A DNA stretch of 64,000 nucleotides from Ptiloglossa arizonensis. Lineage: Eukaryota > Arthropoda > Insecta > Hymenoptera > Colletidae. Under the pieces are notes generated by a model. It was not told where the DNA came from. It saw only the letters and a program-made list of their open reading frames with translations, and did not search any database. Both the position numbers and the translations under genes were made by a program. The stretch covers positions 1 through 64,000 of the forward strand of contig NW_027478897.1 of NCBI RefSeq assembly GCF_051014685.1, given 5' to 3'. Positions within the stretch are counted from its first letter, which is position 1, and each line of letters starts with the position of its first letter. Below are positions 20,166 through 31,919 of the stretch, in pieces.

Positions 20166-23100
20166 ATTTTTGGGTTATGTCAATCCGTTCGCGAGATATG
20201 GGAGTTTGAAGCCAAGAAATGGTTGAGAAGGCAAAAAATTTTTCGCAATTCTGCTGCTCCAAACGCTTAACCAGAATGGCCTAGGGAAAAAATACACATA
20301 CCGCTGTAATCGGGCGAGATTCTACTTTCAGATGCAATAGGAATTTTTGGGTTAGGTCAATCCGTTTGCGAGATATGGGAGTTTGAAGCCAAGAAATGGT
20401 TGAGAAGGCAAAAAAATTTTCGCAATTCTGCTGCTCCAAACGCTTAACCAGAATGGGCTGGGGAAAAAATACACATACCGTTGTAATCGGGCTAGTTTCT
20501 ACTTTCAGATGCAATCGGAATTTTTGGGTTAGGTCAATCCGTTCGCGAGATATGGGAGTTTGAAGCCAAGAAATGGTTGAGAAGGCAAAAAATTTTTCGC
20601 AATTCTGCTGCTCCAAACGCTTAACCAGAATGGGCTGGGGAAAAAATACACATACCGTTGTAATCGGGCGAGTTTCTACTTTCTGACGCAGCAGGAATTT
20701 TTGGGTTTGGTCAATCCTTTCGCGAGATATGGGACTTTGAAACTAAGAAATGGTTGAGAAGACAACAAATTTTTCGCAATTCTGCTGATCCAAACGCTTA
20801 ACCAGAATGGGCTGGGGAAAAAATACACATACCGTTGTAATCGGGCGAGTTTCTACTTTCAGACGCTACAGGAATTTTTGGGTTAGGTCAATCCGTTCGC
20901 GAGATATGGGAGTTTGAATCCAAGAAATGGATGAGAAGGCAAAAAATTTTTCGCAATTCTGCTAATCCAAACGCTTAACCAGAATGGCCTAGGGAAAAAA
21001 TACACATACCGTTGTAATCGGGCTAGTTTCTACTTTCAGAGGCAATAGGAATTTTTGGGTTAGGTCAATCCGTTGGCGAGATATGCGAGTGTGAAGCTAA
21101 GAAATGGTTGTGAAGACAACAAATTTTTCGCAATGCTGCTGCTCCAAACGCTTAACCAGAATGGCCTAGGCGAAAAAATACGCATACAGTTGTAATCGGG
21201 CGAGTTTCTACTTTCTGACGCAGCAGGAATTTTTGGGTTTGGTCAATCGGTTCGCGAGATATGGGACTTTGATACTAAGAAATGGTTGAGAAGACAACAA
21301 ATTTTTCGCAATTCTGCTGATCCAAACGCTTAACCAGAATGGCCTAGGGAAAAAATACACATACCGTAGTAGTCGGGCGAGTTTCTACTTTCTGACGCAG
21401 CAGGAATTTTTGGGTTTGGTCAATCCTTTCGCGAGATATGGGACTTTGAAACTAAGAAATGGTTGAGAAGACAACAAATTTTTCGCAATTCTGCTGATTC
21501 AAACGCTTAACCAGAATGGTCTAGGGAAAAAATACGCATACAGTTGTAATCGGGCGAGTTTCTACTTTCTGACGCAGCAGGAATTTTTGGGTTTGGTCAA
21601 TCCGTTCGCGAGATATGGGACTTTGATACTAAGAAATGGTTGAGAAGACAAAAAATTTTTCGCAATTCTGCTGATCCAAACGCTTAACCAGAATGGGCTG
21701 GGGAAAAAATACACATACCGTTGTTATTGGGCGAGTTTCTACTTTCAGACGCTACAGGAATTTTTGGGTTAGGTCAATCCGTCCGCGAGATATGGGAGTA
21801 TGAAGCTAAGAAATGTTTGAGAAGACAACAAATTTTTCGCATTTCTGCTGCTCCAAACGCTTAACCAGAATGGCCTAGGGAAAAAATACACATACCGTTG
21901 TAATCGGGCGAGTTTCTACTTTCAGATGCAATAGGAATTTTTGGGTTAGGTCAATCCGTTCGCGAGATATGGGAGTTTGAAGCTAAGAAATGGTTGAGAA
22001 GACAACAAATTTTTCGCACTTCTGCTGCTCCAAACGCATAACCAGAATGGCCTAGGGAAGAAATACACATACCGTTGTAATCGGGCTTGTTTCTACTTTC
22101 TGACGCAGCAGGAATTTTTGGGTTTGGTCAATCCTTTCGCGAGATATGGGACTTTGAAACTAAGAAATGGTTGAGAAGACAACAAATTTTTCGCAATGCT
22201 GCTGCTCCAAACGCTTAACAAGAATGGCCTAGGGAAAAAATACGCACACAGTTGTAATCGGGCGAGTTTCTACTTTCTGACGCAGCAGGAATTTTTGGGT
22301 TTGGTCAATCCGTTCGCGAGATATGGGACTTTGAAACTAAGAAATGGTTGAGAAGACAACAAATTTTTCGCAATTCTGCTGATCCAAACGCTTAACCGGA
22401 ATGGGCTGGGGAAAAAATACACATACCGTTGTAATCGGGCGAGTTTCTACTTTCAGACGCTACAGGAATTTTTGGGTTAGGTCAATCCGTTCGCGAGATA
22501 TGGGAGTTTGAAGCCAAGAAATGGTTGAGAAGGCAAAAAATTTTTCGCAATTCTGCTGGTCCAAACGCTTAACCAGAATGGCCTAGGGAAAAAATACACA
22601 TACCGTTGTAATCGGGCGAGTTTCTACTTTCAGATGCGATAGGAATTTTTGGGTTAGGTCAATCCGTTCGCGAGATATGGGAGTTTGAAGCCAAGAAATG
22701 GTTGAGAAGGCAAAAAATTTTTCGCAATTCTGCTAATCCAAACGTTTAACCAGAATGGCCTAGGGAGAAAATACACATACCGTTGTAATCGGGCTAGTTT
22801 CTACTTTCAGAGGCAATAGGAATTTTTCGGTTAGGTCAATCCGTTCGCGAGATATGCGAGTGTGAAGCTAAGAAATGGTTGAGAAGACAACAAATTTTTC
22901 GCAATGCTGCTGCTCCAAACGCTTAACCAGAATGGCCTAGGGAAAAAATACGCATACAGTTGTAATCGGGCGAGTTTCTACTTTCTGACGCAGCAGGAAT
23001 TTTTGGGTTTGGTCAATCCGTTCGCGAGATATGGGTTCTTTGAAACTAAGAAATGGTTGAGAAGACAACAAATTTTTCGCAATTCTGCTGATCCAAACGC

Positions 23101-23399
23101 TTAACCAGAATGGGCTGGGGAAAAAATACACATACCGTTGTAATCGGGCGAGTTTCTACTTTCAGACGCTACAGGAATTTTTGGGTTAGGTCAATCCGTT
23201 CGCGAGATATGGGAATTTGAATCCAAGAAATGGATGAGAAGGCAAAAAATTTTTCGCAATTCTGCTAATCCAAACGCTTAACCAGAATGGCCTAGGGAAA
23301 AAATACACATACCGTTGTAATCGGGCTAGTTTCTACTTTCAGAGGCAATAGGAATTTTTGGGTTAGTTCAATCCGTTCGCGAGATATGCGAGTGTGAAG
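20166..23399. repeat. Left part of dialect B domain
   Basis: The first monomer keeps the A marker GGGTTATGTCAATCC and is followed by B types. A run alternates CTGACGCAGCAGG/GGGTTTGG monomers with GACTTTGAAACT or GACTTTGATACT ones. Distinctive variants are CCGTAGTAGTCGG near 21,363 (also at 33,581, 40,309, 58,531, 59,592 and 62,427), TTGTTATTGGGCG near 21,721, GATGCGATAGG near 22,633 with CCAAACGTTTAACC near 22,739, and TTTTTCGGTTAGG near 22,823. The last three recur together near 38,035, 52,013, 55,021 and 56,781. Confidence 0.75.
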
Positions 23400-25011
23400 C
23401 TAAGAAATGGTTGAGAAGACAACAAATTTTTCGCAATTCTGCTGCTCCAAACGCTTAACCAGAATGGCCTATGGAAAAAATACGCATACAGTTGTAATCG
23501 GGCGAGTTTCTACTTTCTGACGCAGCAGGAATTTTTGGGTTTGGTCAATCCGTTCGCGAGATATGGGACTTTGATACTAAGAAATGGTTGAGAAGACAAC
23601 AAATTTTTCGCAATTCTGCTGATCCAAACGCTTAACCAGAATGGGCTGGGGAAAAAATACACATACCGTTGTAATCGGGCGAGTTTCTACTTTCAGACGC
23701 TACAGGAATTTTTGGGTTACGTCAATCCGTTCGCGAGATATGGGAGTTTGAAGCCAAGAAATGGTTGAGAAGGCAAAAAATGTTTCGCAATTCTGCTGCT
23801 CCAAACGCTTAACCAGAATGGCCTAGGGAAAAAATACACATACCGCTGTAATCGGGCGAGATTCTTCTTTCAGATGCAATAGGAATTTTTGGGTTAGGTC
23901 AATCCGTTTGCGAGATATGGGAGTTTGAAGCCAAGAAATGGTTGAGAAGGCAAAAAATTTTTCGCAATTCTGCTGCTCCAAACGCTTAACCAGAATGGGC
24001 TGGTGAAAAAATACACATACCGTTGTAATCGGGCTAGTTTCTACTTTCAGATGCAATAGGAATTTTTGGGTTAGGTCAATCCGTTCGCGAGATATGGGAG
24101 TTTGAAGCCAAGAAATGGTTGAGAAGGCAAAAAATTCTTCGCAATTCTGCTGGTCCAAACGCTTAACCAGAATGACCTAGGGAGAAAATACACATACCGT
24201 TGAAATCGGGCGAGTTTATACTTTCAGACGCAACTGGAATTTTTGGATTAGGTCAATCCGTTCGCGAGATATGGGAGTTTGAATCCATGAAATGGATGAG
24301 AAGGCAAAAAATTTTTCGCAATTCTGCTAATCCAAACGCTTAACCAGAATGGCCTAGGGAAAAAATACACATACCGTTGTAATCGGGCTGGTTTCTACTT
24401 TCAGAGGCAATAGGAATTTTTGGGTTAGGTCAATCCGTTCGCGAGATATGCGAGTGTGAAGCTAAGAAATGGTTGTGAAGACAACAAATTTTTCGCAATG
24501 CTGCTGCTCCAAACGCTTAACCAGAATGGTCTAGGGAAAAAATACGCATACAGTTGTAATCCGGCGAGTTTCTACTTTCTGACGCAGCAGGAATTTTTGG
24601 GTTTGGTCAATCCGTTCGCGAGATATGGGACTTTGATACTAAGAAATGGTTGAGAAGACAAAAAATTTTTCGCAATTCTGCTGATCCAAACGCTTAACCA
24701 GAATAGGCTGGGGAAAAAATACACATACCGTTGTAATCGGGCGAGTTTCTACTTTCAGACGCTACAGGAATTTTTGGGTTAGGTCAATCCGTCCGCGAGA
24801 TATGGGAGTTTGAAGCTAAGAAATGTTTGAGAAGACAACAAATTTTTCGCATTTCTGCTGCTCCAAACGCTTAACCAGAATGGCCTAGGGAAAAAATACA
24901 CATACCGTTGTAATCGGGCGAGTTTCTACTTTCAGATGCAATAGGAATTTTTGGGTTAGGGCAATCCGTTCGCGAGATATGGGAGTTTGAAGCTAAGAAA
25001 TGGTTGAGAAG
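23400..25011. repeat. Dispersed 9-monomer duplication, left copy (1.6 kb)
   Basis: It matches 30,308-31,919 at an offset of 6,908 bp. Shared rare variants are CTATGGAAAAAATACGC, GGGTTACGTCAATCC, AAAATGTTTCGC, GATTCTTCTTTC, GGGCTGGTGAAAA, AAAATTCTTCGC, TTTTTGGATTAGG, GAATCCATGAAATGG, TTGTAATCCGGCG, GAATAGGCTGGGG and GGGTTAGGGCAATCC. The match breaks at 25,012 (GAAGG here, GAAGA in the other copy). Confidence 0.85.
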
Positions 25012-26020
25012 GCAAAAAATTTTTCGCAATTCTGCTGCTTCAAACGCTTAACCAGAATGGCCTAGGGAAAAAATACACATACTGTAGTAATCGGGCGTGT
25101 TTCTACTTTCAGACGCAACAGGAATTTTTGGGTTAGGTCAATCCGTTCGCGAGATATGGGAGTTTGAAGCTAAGAAATGGTTGAGAAGACAACAAATTTT
25201 TCGCAATTCTGCTGCCCCAAACGCTTAACCAGAATGGCCTAGGGAAAAAATACGCATACAGTTGTAATCGGGCGAGTTTCTACTTTCTGACGCAGCAGGA
25301 ATTTTTGGGTTTGGTCAATCCGTTCGCGAGATATGGGAGTTTGAAGCCAAGAAATGGTTGAGAAGGCAAAAAATTTTTCGCAATTCTGCTGCTCGAAACG
25401 CTTAACCAGAATGGGCTGGGAAAAAATACACATACCGTTGTAATCGGGCTAGTTTCTACTTTCAGAGGCAATAGGAATTTTTGGGTTAGGTCAATCCGTT
25501 CGCGAGATATGCGAGTGTGAAGCTAAGAAATGGTTGAGAAGACAACAAATTTTTCGCAATGCTGCTGCTCCAAACGCTTAACCAGAATGGCCTAGGGAAA
25601 AAATACGCATACAGTTGTAATCGGGCGAGTTTCTACTTTCTGACGCAGCAGGAATTTTTGGGTTTGGTCAATCCGTTCGCGAGATATGGGTTCTTTGAAA
25701 CTAAGAAATGGTTGAGAAGACAACAAATTTTTCGCAATTCTGCTGCTCCAAACGCTTAACCAGAATGGCCTATGGAAAAAATACGCATACAGTTGTAATC
25801 GGGCGAGTTTCTACTTTCTGACGCAGCAGGAATTTTTGGGTTTGGTCAATCCGTTCGCGAGATATGGGACTTTGATACTAAGAAATGGTTGAGAAGACAA
25901 CAAATTTTTCGCAATTCTGCTGATCCAAACGCTTAACCAGAATGGGCTGGGGAAAAAATACACATACCGTTGTAATCGGGCGAGTTTCTACTTTCAGACG
26001 CTACAGGAATTTTTGGGTTA
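24362..26020. repeat. Dispersed 9-monomer duplication, left copy (1.66 kb)
   Basis: It matches 28,969-30,627 at an offset of 4,607 bp with very few differences (for example GCTCGAAACG here against GCTCCAAACG near 30,001). It overlaps the 23,400-25,011 duplication, so the middle segment exists in at least three copies, near 24,456, 29,063 and 31,364. The match ends exactly where GGGTTAGGTC here faces GGGTTACGTC in the copy. Confidence 0.85.
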
Positions 26021-27072
26021 GGTCAATCCGTTCGCGAGATATGCGAGTGTGAAGCTAAGAAATGGTTGAGAAGACAACAAATTTTTCGCAATGCTGCTGC
26101 TCCAAACGCTTAACCAGAATGGCCTAGGGAAAAAATACGCATACAGTTGTAATCGGGCGAGTTTCTACTTTCTGACGCAGCAGGAATTTTTGGGTTTGGT
26201 CAATCCGTTCGCGAGATATGGGTTCTTTGAAACTAAGAAATGGTTGAGAAGACAACAAATTTTTCGCAATTCTGCTGCTCCAAACGCTTAACCAGAATGG
26301 CCTATGGAAAAAATACGCATACCGCTGTAATCGGGCGAGATTCTTCTTTCAGATGCAATAGGAATTTTTGGGTTAGGTCAATCCGTTTGCGAGATATGGG
26401 AGTTTGAAGCCAAGAAATGGTTGAGAAGGCAAAAAATTCTTCGCAATTCTGCTGGTCCAAACGCTTAACCAGAATGACCTAGGGAGAAAATACACATACC
26501 GTTGAAATCGGGCGAGTTTACACTTTCAGACGCAACTGGAATTTTTGGATTAGGTCAATCCGTTCGCGAGATATGGGAGTTTGAATCCATGAAATGGATG
26601 AGAAGGCAAAAAATTTTTCGCAATTCTGCTAATCCAAACGCTTAACCAGAATGGCCTAGGGAAAAAATACACATACCGTTGTAATCGGGCTGGTTTCTAC
26701 TTTCAGAGGCAATAGGAATTTTTGGGTTAGGTCAATCCGTTCGCGAGATATGCGAGTGTGAAGCTAAGAAATGGTTGTGAAGACAACAAATTTTTCGCAA
26801 TGCTGCTGCTCCAAACGCTTAACCAGAATGGTCTAGGGAAAAAATACGCATACAGTTGTAATCGGGCGAGTTTCTACTTTCTGACGCAGCAGGAATTTTT
26901 GGGTTTGGTCAATCCGTTCGCGAGATATGGGTTCTTCGAAACTAAGAAATGGTTGAGAAGACAACAAATTTTTCGCAATTCTGCTGATCCAAACGCTTAA
27001 CCAGAATGGGCTGGGGAAAAAATACACATACCGTTGTAATCGGGCGAGTTTCTACTTTCAGACGCTACAGGA
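26009..27072. repeat. Dialect B unit, 6-monomer form (1,064 bp)
   Basis: This is the first of three consecutive related units. It equals the 7-mer at 27,073 except that monomers 3 and 4 of that unit are fused into one. The GATTCTTCTTTC/TTTGCGAG beginning is joined to the AAAATTCTTCGC/CTGGTCC/GACCTAGG end at about 26,330-26,480, so exactly one monomer length is missing. A private variant is GGTTCTTCGAAAC near 26,930. Confidence 0.85.
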
Positions 27073-28313
27073 ATTTTTGGGTTAGGTCAATCCGTTCGCG
27101 AGATATGCGAGTGTGAAGCTAAGAAATGGTTGAGAAGACAACAAATTTTTCGCAATGCTGCTGCTCCAAACGCTTAACCAGAATGGCCTAGGGAAAAAAT
27201 ACGCATACAGTTGTAATCGGGCGAGTTTCTACTTTCTGACGCAGCAGGAATTTTTGGGTTTGGTCAATCCGTTCGCGAGATATGGGTTCTTTGAAACTAA
27301 GAAATGGTTGAGAAGACAACAAATTTTTCGCAATTCTGCTGCTCCAAACGCTTAACCAGAATGGCCTATGGAAAAAATACGCATACCGCTGTAATCGGGC
27401 GAGATTCTTCTTTCAGATGCAATAGGAATTTTTGGGTTAGGTCAATCCGTTTGCGAGATATGGGAGTTTGAAGCCAAGAAATGGTTGAGAAGGCAAAAAA
27501 TTTTTCGCAATTCTGCTGCTCCAAACGCTTAACCAGAATGGGCTGGTGAAAAAATACACATACCGTTGTAATCGGGCTAGTTTCTACTTTCAGATGCAAT
27601 AGGAATTTTTGGGTTAGGTCAATCCGTTCGCGAGATATGGGAGTTTGAAGCCAAGAAATGGTTGAGAAGGCAAAAAATTCTTCGCAATTCTGCTGGTCCA
27701 AACGCTTAACCAGAATGACCTAGGGAGAAAATACACATACCGTTGAAATCGGGCGAGTTTACACTTTCAGACGCAACTGGAATTTTTGGATTAGGTCAAT
27801 CCGTTCGCGAGATATGGGAGTTTGAATCCATGAAATGGATGAGAAGGCAAAAAATTTTTCGCAATTCTGCTAATCCAAACGCTTAACCAGAATGGCCTAG
27901 GGAAAAAATACACATACCGTTGTAATCGGGCTGGTTTCTACTTTCAGAGGCAATAGGAATTTTTGGGTTAGGTCAATCCGTTCGCGAGATATGCGAGTGT
28001 GAAGCTAAGAAATGGTTGTGAAGACAACAAATTTTTCGCAATGCTGCTGCTCCAAACGCTTAACCAGAATGGTCTAGGGAAAAAATACGCATACAGTTGT
28101 AATCGGGCGAGTTTCTACTTTCTGACGCAGCAGGAATTTTTGGGTTTGGTCAATCCGTTCGCGAGATATGGGTTCTTTGAAACTAAGAAATGGTTGAGAA
28201 GACAACAAATTTTTCGCAATTCTGCTGATCCAAACGCTTAACCAGAATGGGCTGGGGAAAAAATACACATACCGTTGTAATCGGGCGAGTTTCTACTTTC
28301 AGACGCTACAGGA
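27073..28313. repeat. Dialect B unit, complete 7-monomer form (1,241 bp)
   Basis: Order of monomer markers: GCGAGTGTG with CGCAATGCTG; GGTTCTTTGAAAC with CTATGG and GATTCTTC; TTTGCGAG with GGGCTGGTG; AAAATTCTTCGC with CTGGTCC, GACCTAGG and GAAATCGG; GGATTAGG with GAATCCATGAAATGG; GCGAGTGTG with GTGAAGAC and GGTCTAGG; GGTTCTTTGAAAC with CTGATCC and GGGCTGGGG. Offsets to the neighbouring units are 1,064 bp on the left and 1,241 bp on the right. Confidence 0.88.
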
Positions 28314-29160
28314 ATTTTTGGGTTAGGTCAATCCGTTCGCGAGATATGCGAGTGTGAAGCTAAGAAATGGTTGAGAAGACAACAAATTTTTCGCAATGCT
28401 GCTGCTCCAAACGCTTAACCAGAATGGCCTAGGGAAAAAATACGCATACAGTTGTAATCGGGCGAGTTTCTACTTTCTGACGCAGCAGGAATTTTTGGGT
28501 TTGGTCAATCCGTTCGCGAGATATGGGTTCTTTGAAACTAAGAAATGGTTGAGAAGACAACAAATTTTTCGCAATTCTGCTGCTCCAAACGCTTAACCAG
28601 AATGGCCTATGGAAAAAATACGCATACCGCTGTAATCGGGCGAGATTCTTCTTTCAGATGCAATAGGAATTTTTGGGTTAGGTCAATCCGTTTGCGAGAT
28701 ATGGGAGTTTGAAGCCAAGAAATGGTTGAGAAGGCAAAAAATTTTTCGCAATTCTGCTGCTCCAAACGCTTAACCAGAATGGGCTGGTGAAAAAATACAC
28801 ATACCGTTGTAATCGGGCTAGTTTCTACTTTCAGATGCAATAGGAATTTTTGGGTTAGGTCAATCCGTTCGCGAGATATGGGAGTTTGAAGCCAAGAAAT
28901 GGTTGAGAAGGCAAAAAATTCTTCGCAATTCTGCTGGTCCAAACGCTTAACCAGAATGACCTAGGGAGAAAATACACATACCGTTGTAATCGGGCTGGTT
29001 TCTACTTTCAGAGGCAATAGGAATTTTTGGGTTAGGTCAATCCGTTCGCGAGATATGCGAGTGTGAAGCTAAGAAATGGTTGTGAAGACAACAAATTTTT
29101 CGCAATGCTGCTGCTCCAAACGCTTAACCAGAATGGTCTAGGGAAAAAATACGCATACAG
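28314..29160. repeat. Dialect B unit, partial copy lacking one monomer
   Basis: It follows the 27,073 unit through GACCTAGGGAGAAAATACACATACC at about 28,957-28,982. It then jumps to TTGTAATCGGGCTGG, skipping the GGATTAGG/GAATCCATGAAATGG monomer. The missing monomer is not the one missing from the 26,009 unit. Past about 29,160 (TTGTAATCCGGCG) the sequence follows the 24,362 duplication instead. Confidence 0.82.
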
Positions 29161-30627
29161 TTGTAATCCGGCGAGTTTCTACTTTCTGACGCAGCAGGAA
29201 TTTTTGGGTTTGGTCAATCCGTTCGCGAGATATGGGACTTTGATACTAAGAAATGGTTGAGAAGACAAAAAATTTTTCGCAATTCTGCTGATCCAAACGC
29301 TTAACCAGAATAGGCTGGGGAAAAAATACACATACCGTTGTAATCGGGCGAGTTTCTACTTTCAGACGCTACAGGAATTTTTGGGTTAGGTCAATCCGTC
29401 CGCGAGATATGGGAGTTTGAAGCTAAGAAATGTTTGAGAAGACAACAAATTTTTCGCATTTCTGCTGCTCCAAACGCTTAACCAGAATGGCCTAGGGAAA
29501 AAATACACATACCGTTGTAATCGGGCGAGTTTCTACTTTCAGATGCAATAGGAATTTTTGGGTTAGGGCAATCCGTTCGCGAGATATGGGAGTTTGCAGC
29601 TAAGAAATGGTTGAGAAGGCAAAAAATTTTTCGCAATTCTGCTGCTTCAAACGCTTAACCAGAATGGCCTAGGGAAAAAATACACATACTGTAGTAATCG
29701 GGCGTGTTTCTACTTTCAGACGCAACAGGAATTTTTGGGTTAGGTCAATCCGTTCGCGAGATATGGGAGTTTGAAGCTAAGAAATGGTTGAGAAGACAAC
29801 AAATTTTTCGCAATTCTGCTGCCCCAAACGCTTAACCAGAATGGCCTAGGGAAAAAATACGCATACAGTTGTAATCGGGCGAGTTTCTACTTTCTGACGC
29901 AGCAGGAATTTTTGGGTTTGGTCAATCCGTTCGCGAGATATGGGAGTTTGAAGCCAAGAAATGGTTGAGAAGGCAAAAAATTTTTCGCAATTCTGCTGCT
30001 CCAAACGCTTAACCAGAATGGGCTGGGAAAAAATACACATACCGTTGTAATCGGGCTAGTTTCTACTTTCAGAGGCAATAGGAATTTTTGGGTTAGGTCA
30101 ATCCGTTCGCGAGATATGCGAGTGTGAAGCTAAGAAATGGTTGAGAAGACAACAAATTTTTCGCAATGCTGCTGCTCCAAACGCTTAACCAGAATGGCCT
30201 AGGGAAAAAATACGCATACAGTTGTAATCGGGCGAGTTTCTACTTTCTGACGCAGCAGGAATTTTTGGGTTTGGTCAATCCGTTCGCGAGATATGGGTTC
30301 TTTGAAACTAAGAAATGGTTGAGAAGACAACAAATTTTTCGCAATTCTGCTGCTCCAAACGCTTAACCAGAATGGCCTATGGAAAAAATACGCATACAGT
30401 TGTAATCGGGCGAGTTTCTACTTTCTGACGCAGCAGGAATTTTTGGGTTTGGTCAATCCGTTCGCGAGATATGGGACTTTGATACTAAGAAATGGTTGAG
30501 AAGACAACAAATTTTTCGCAATTCTGCTGATCCAAACGCTTAACCAGAATGGGCTGGGGAAAAAATACACATACCGTTGTAATCGGGCGAGTTTCTACTT
30601 TCAGACGCTACAGGAATTTTTGGGTTA
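28969..30627. repeat. Dispersed 9-monomer duplication, right copy
   Basis: This is the right copy of 24,362-26,020. A private change is GTTTGCAGCTAAG near 29,593, where the other copy has GAAGCTAAG. The left end coincides with the skip point inside the third 6/7-mer unit, so that deletion junction and this duplication boundary may be the same event. Confidence 0.85.
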
Positions 30628-31919
30628 CGTCAATCCGTTCGCGAGATATGGGAGTTTGAAGCCAAGAAATGGTTGAGAAGGCAAAAAATGTTTCGCAATT
30701 CTGCTGCTCCAAACGCTTAACCAGAATGGCCTAGGGAAAAAATACACATACCGCTGTAATCGGGCGAGATTCTTCTTTCAGATGCAATAGGAATTTTTGG
30801 GTTAGGTCAATCCGTTTGCGAGATATGGGAGTTTGAAGCCAAGAAATGGTTGAGAAGGCAAAAAATTTTTCGCAATTCTGCTGCTCCAAACGCTTAACCA
30901 GAATGGGCTGGTGAAAAAATACACATACCGTTGTAATCGGGCTAGTTTCTACTTTCAGATGCAATAGGAATTTTTGGGTTAGGTCAATCCGTTCGCGAGA
31001 TATGGGAGTTTGAAGCCAAGAAATGGTTGAGAAGGCAAAAAATTCTTCGCAATTCTGCTGGTCCAAACGCTTAACCAGAATGACCTAGGGAGAAAATACA
31101 CATACCGTTGAAATCGGGCGAGTTTATACTTTCAGACGCAACTGGAATTTTTGGATTAGGTCAATCCGTTCGCGAGATATGGGAGTTTGAATCCATGAAA
31201 TGGATGAGAAGGCAAAAAATTTTTCGCAATTCTGCTAATCCAAACGCTTAACCAGAATGGCCTAGGGAAAAAATACACATACCATTGTAATCGGGCTGGT
31301 TTCTACTTTCAGAGGCAATAGGAATTTTTGGGTTAGGTCAATCCGTTCGCGAGATATGCGAGTGTGAAGCTAAGAAATGGTTGTGAAGACAACAAATTTT
31401 TCGCAATGCTGCTGCTCCAAACGCTTAACCAGAATGGTCTAGGGAAAAAATACGCATACAGTTGTAATCCGGCGAGTTTCTACTTTCTGACGCAGCAGGA
31501 ATTTTTGGGTTTGGGCAATCCGTTCGCGAGATATGGCACTTTGATACTAAGAAATGGTTGAGAAGACAAAAAATTTTTCGCAATTCTGCTGATCCAAACG
31601 CTTAACCAGAATAGGCTGGGGAAAAAATACACATACCGTTGTAATCGGGCGAGTTTCTACTTTCAGACGCTACAGGAATTTTTGGGTTAGGTCAATCCGT
31701 CCGCGAGATATGGGAGTTTGAAGCTAAGAAATGTTTGAGAAGACAACAAATTTTTCGCATTTCTGCTGCTCCAAACGCTTAACCAGAATGGCCTAGGGAA
31801 AAAATACACATACCGTTGTAATCGGGCGAGTTTCTACTTTCAGATGCAATAGGAAGTTTTGGGTTAGGGCAATCCGTTCGCGAGATATGGGAGTTTGAAG
31901 CTAAGAAATGGTTGAGAAG
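30308..31919. repeat. Dispersed 9-monomer duplication, right copy
   Basis: This is the right copy of 23,400-25,011. Private changes include CATACCATTG near 31,280, GGGTTTGGGCAATCC near 31,505, ATATGGCACTTTG near 31,535 and GGAAGTTTTGGG near 31,853. It overlaps the end of the 28,969-30,627 copy, showing that successive duplications reused overlapping material. Confidence 0.85.

Noticed and set aside
26758..27000. 80-residue plus-strand open frame, repeated at 27,999, with shorter relatives at 24,456, 29,063, 31,364, 50,651 and 52,597
   Set aside because: These copies are explained by block duplication of the satellite. The frame crosses monomer borders and has no independent coding signal.
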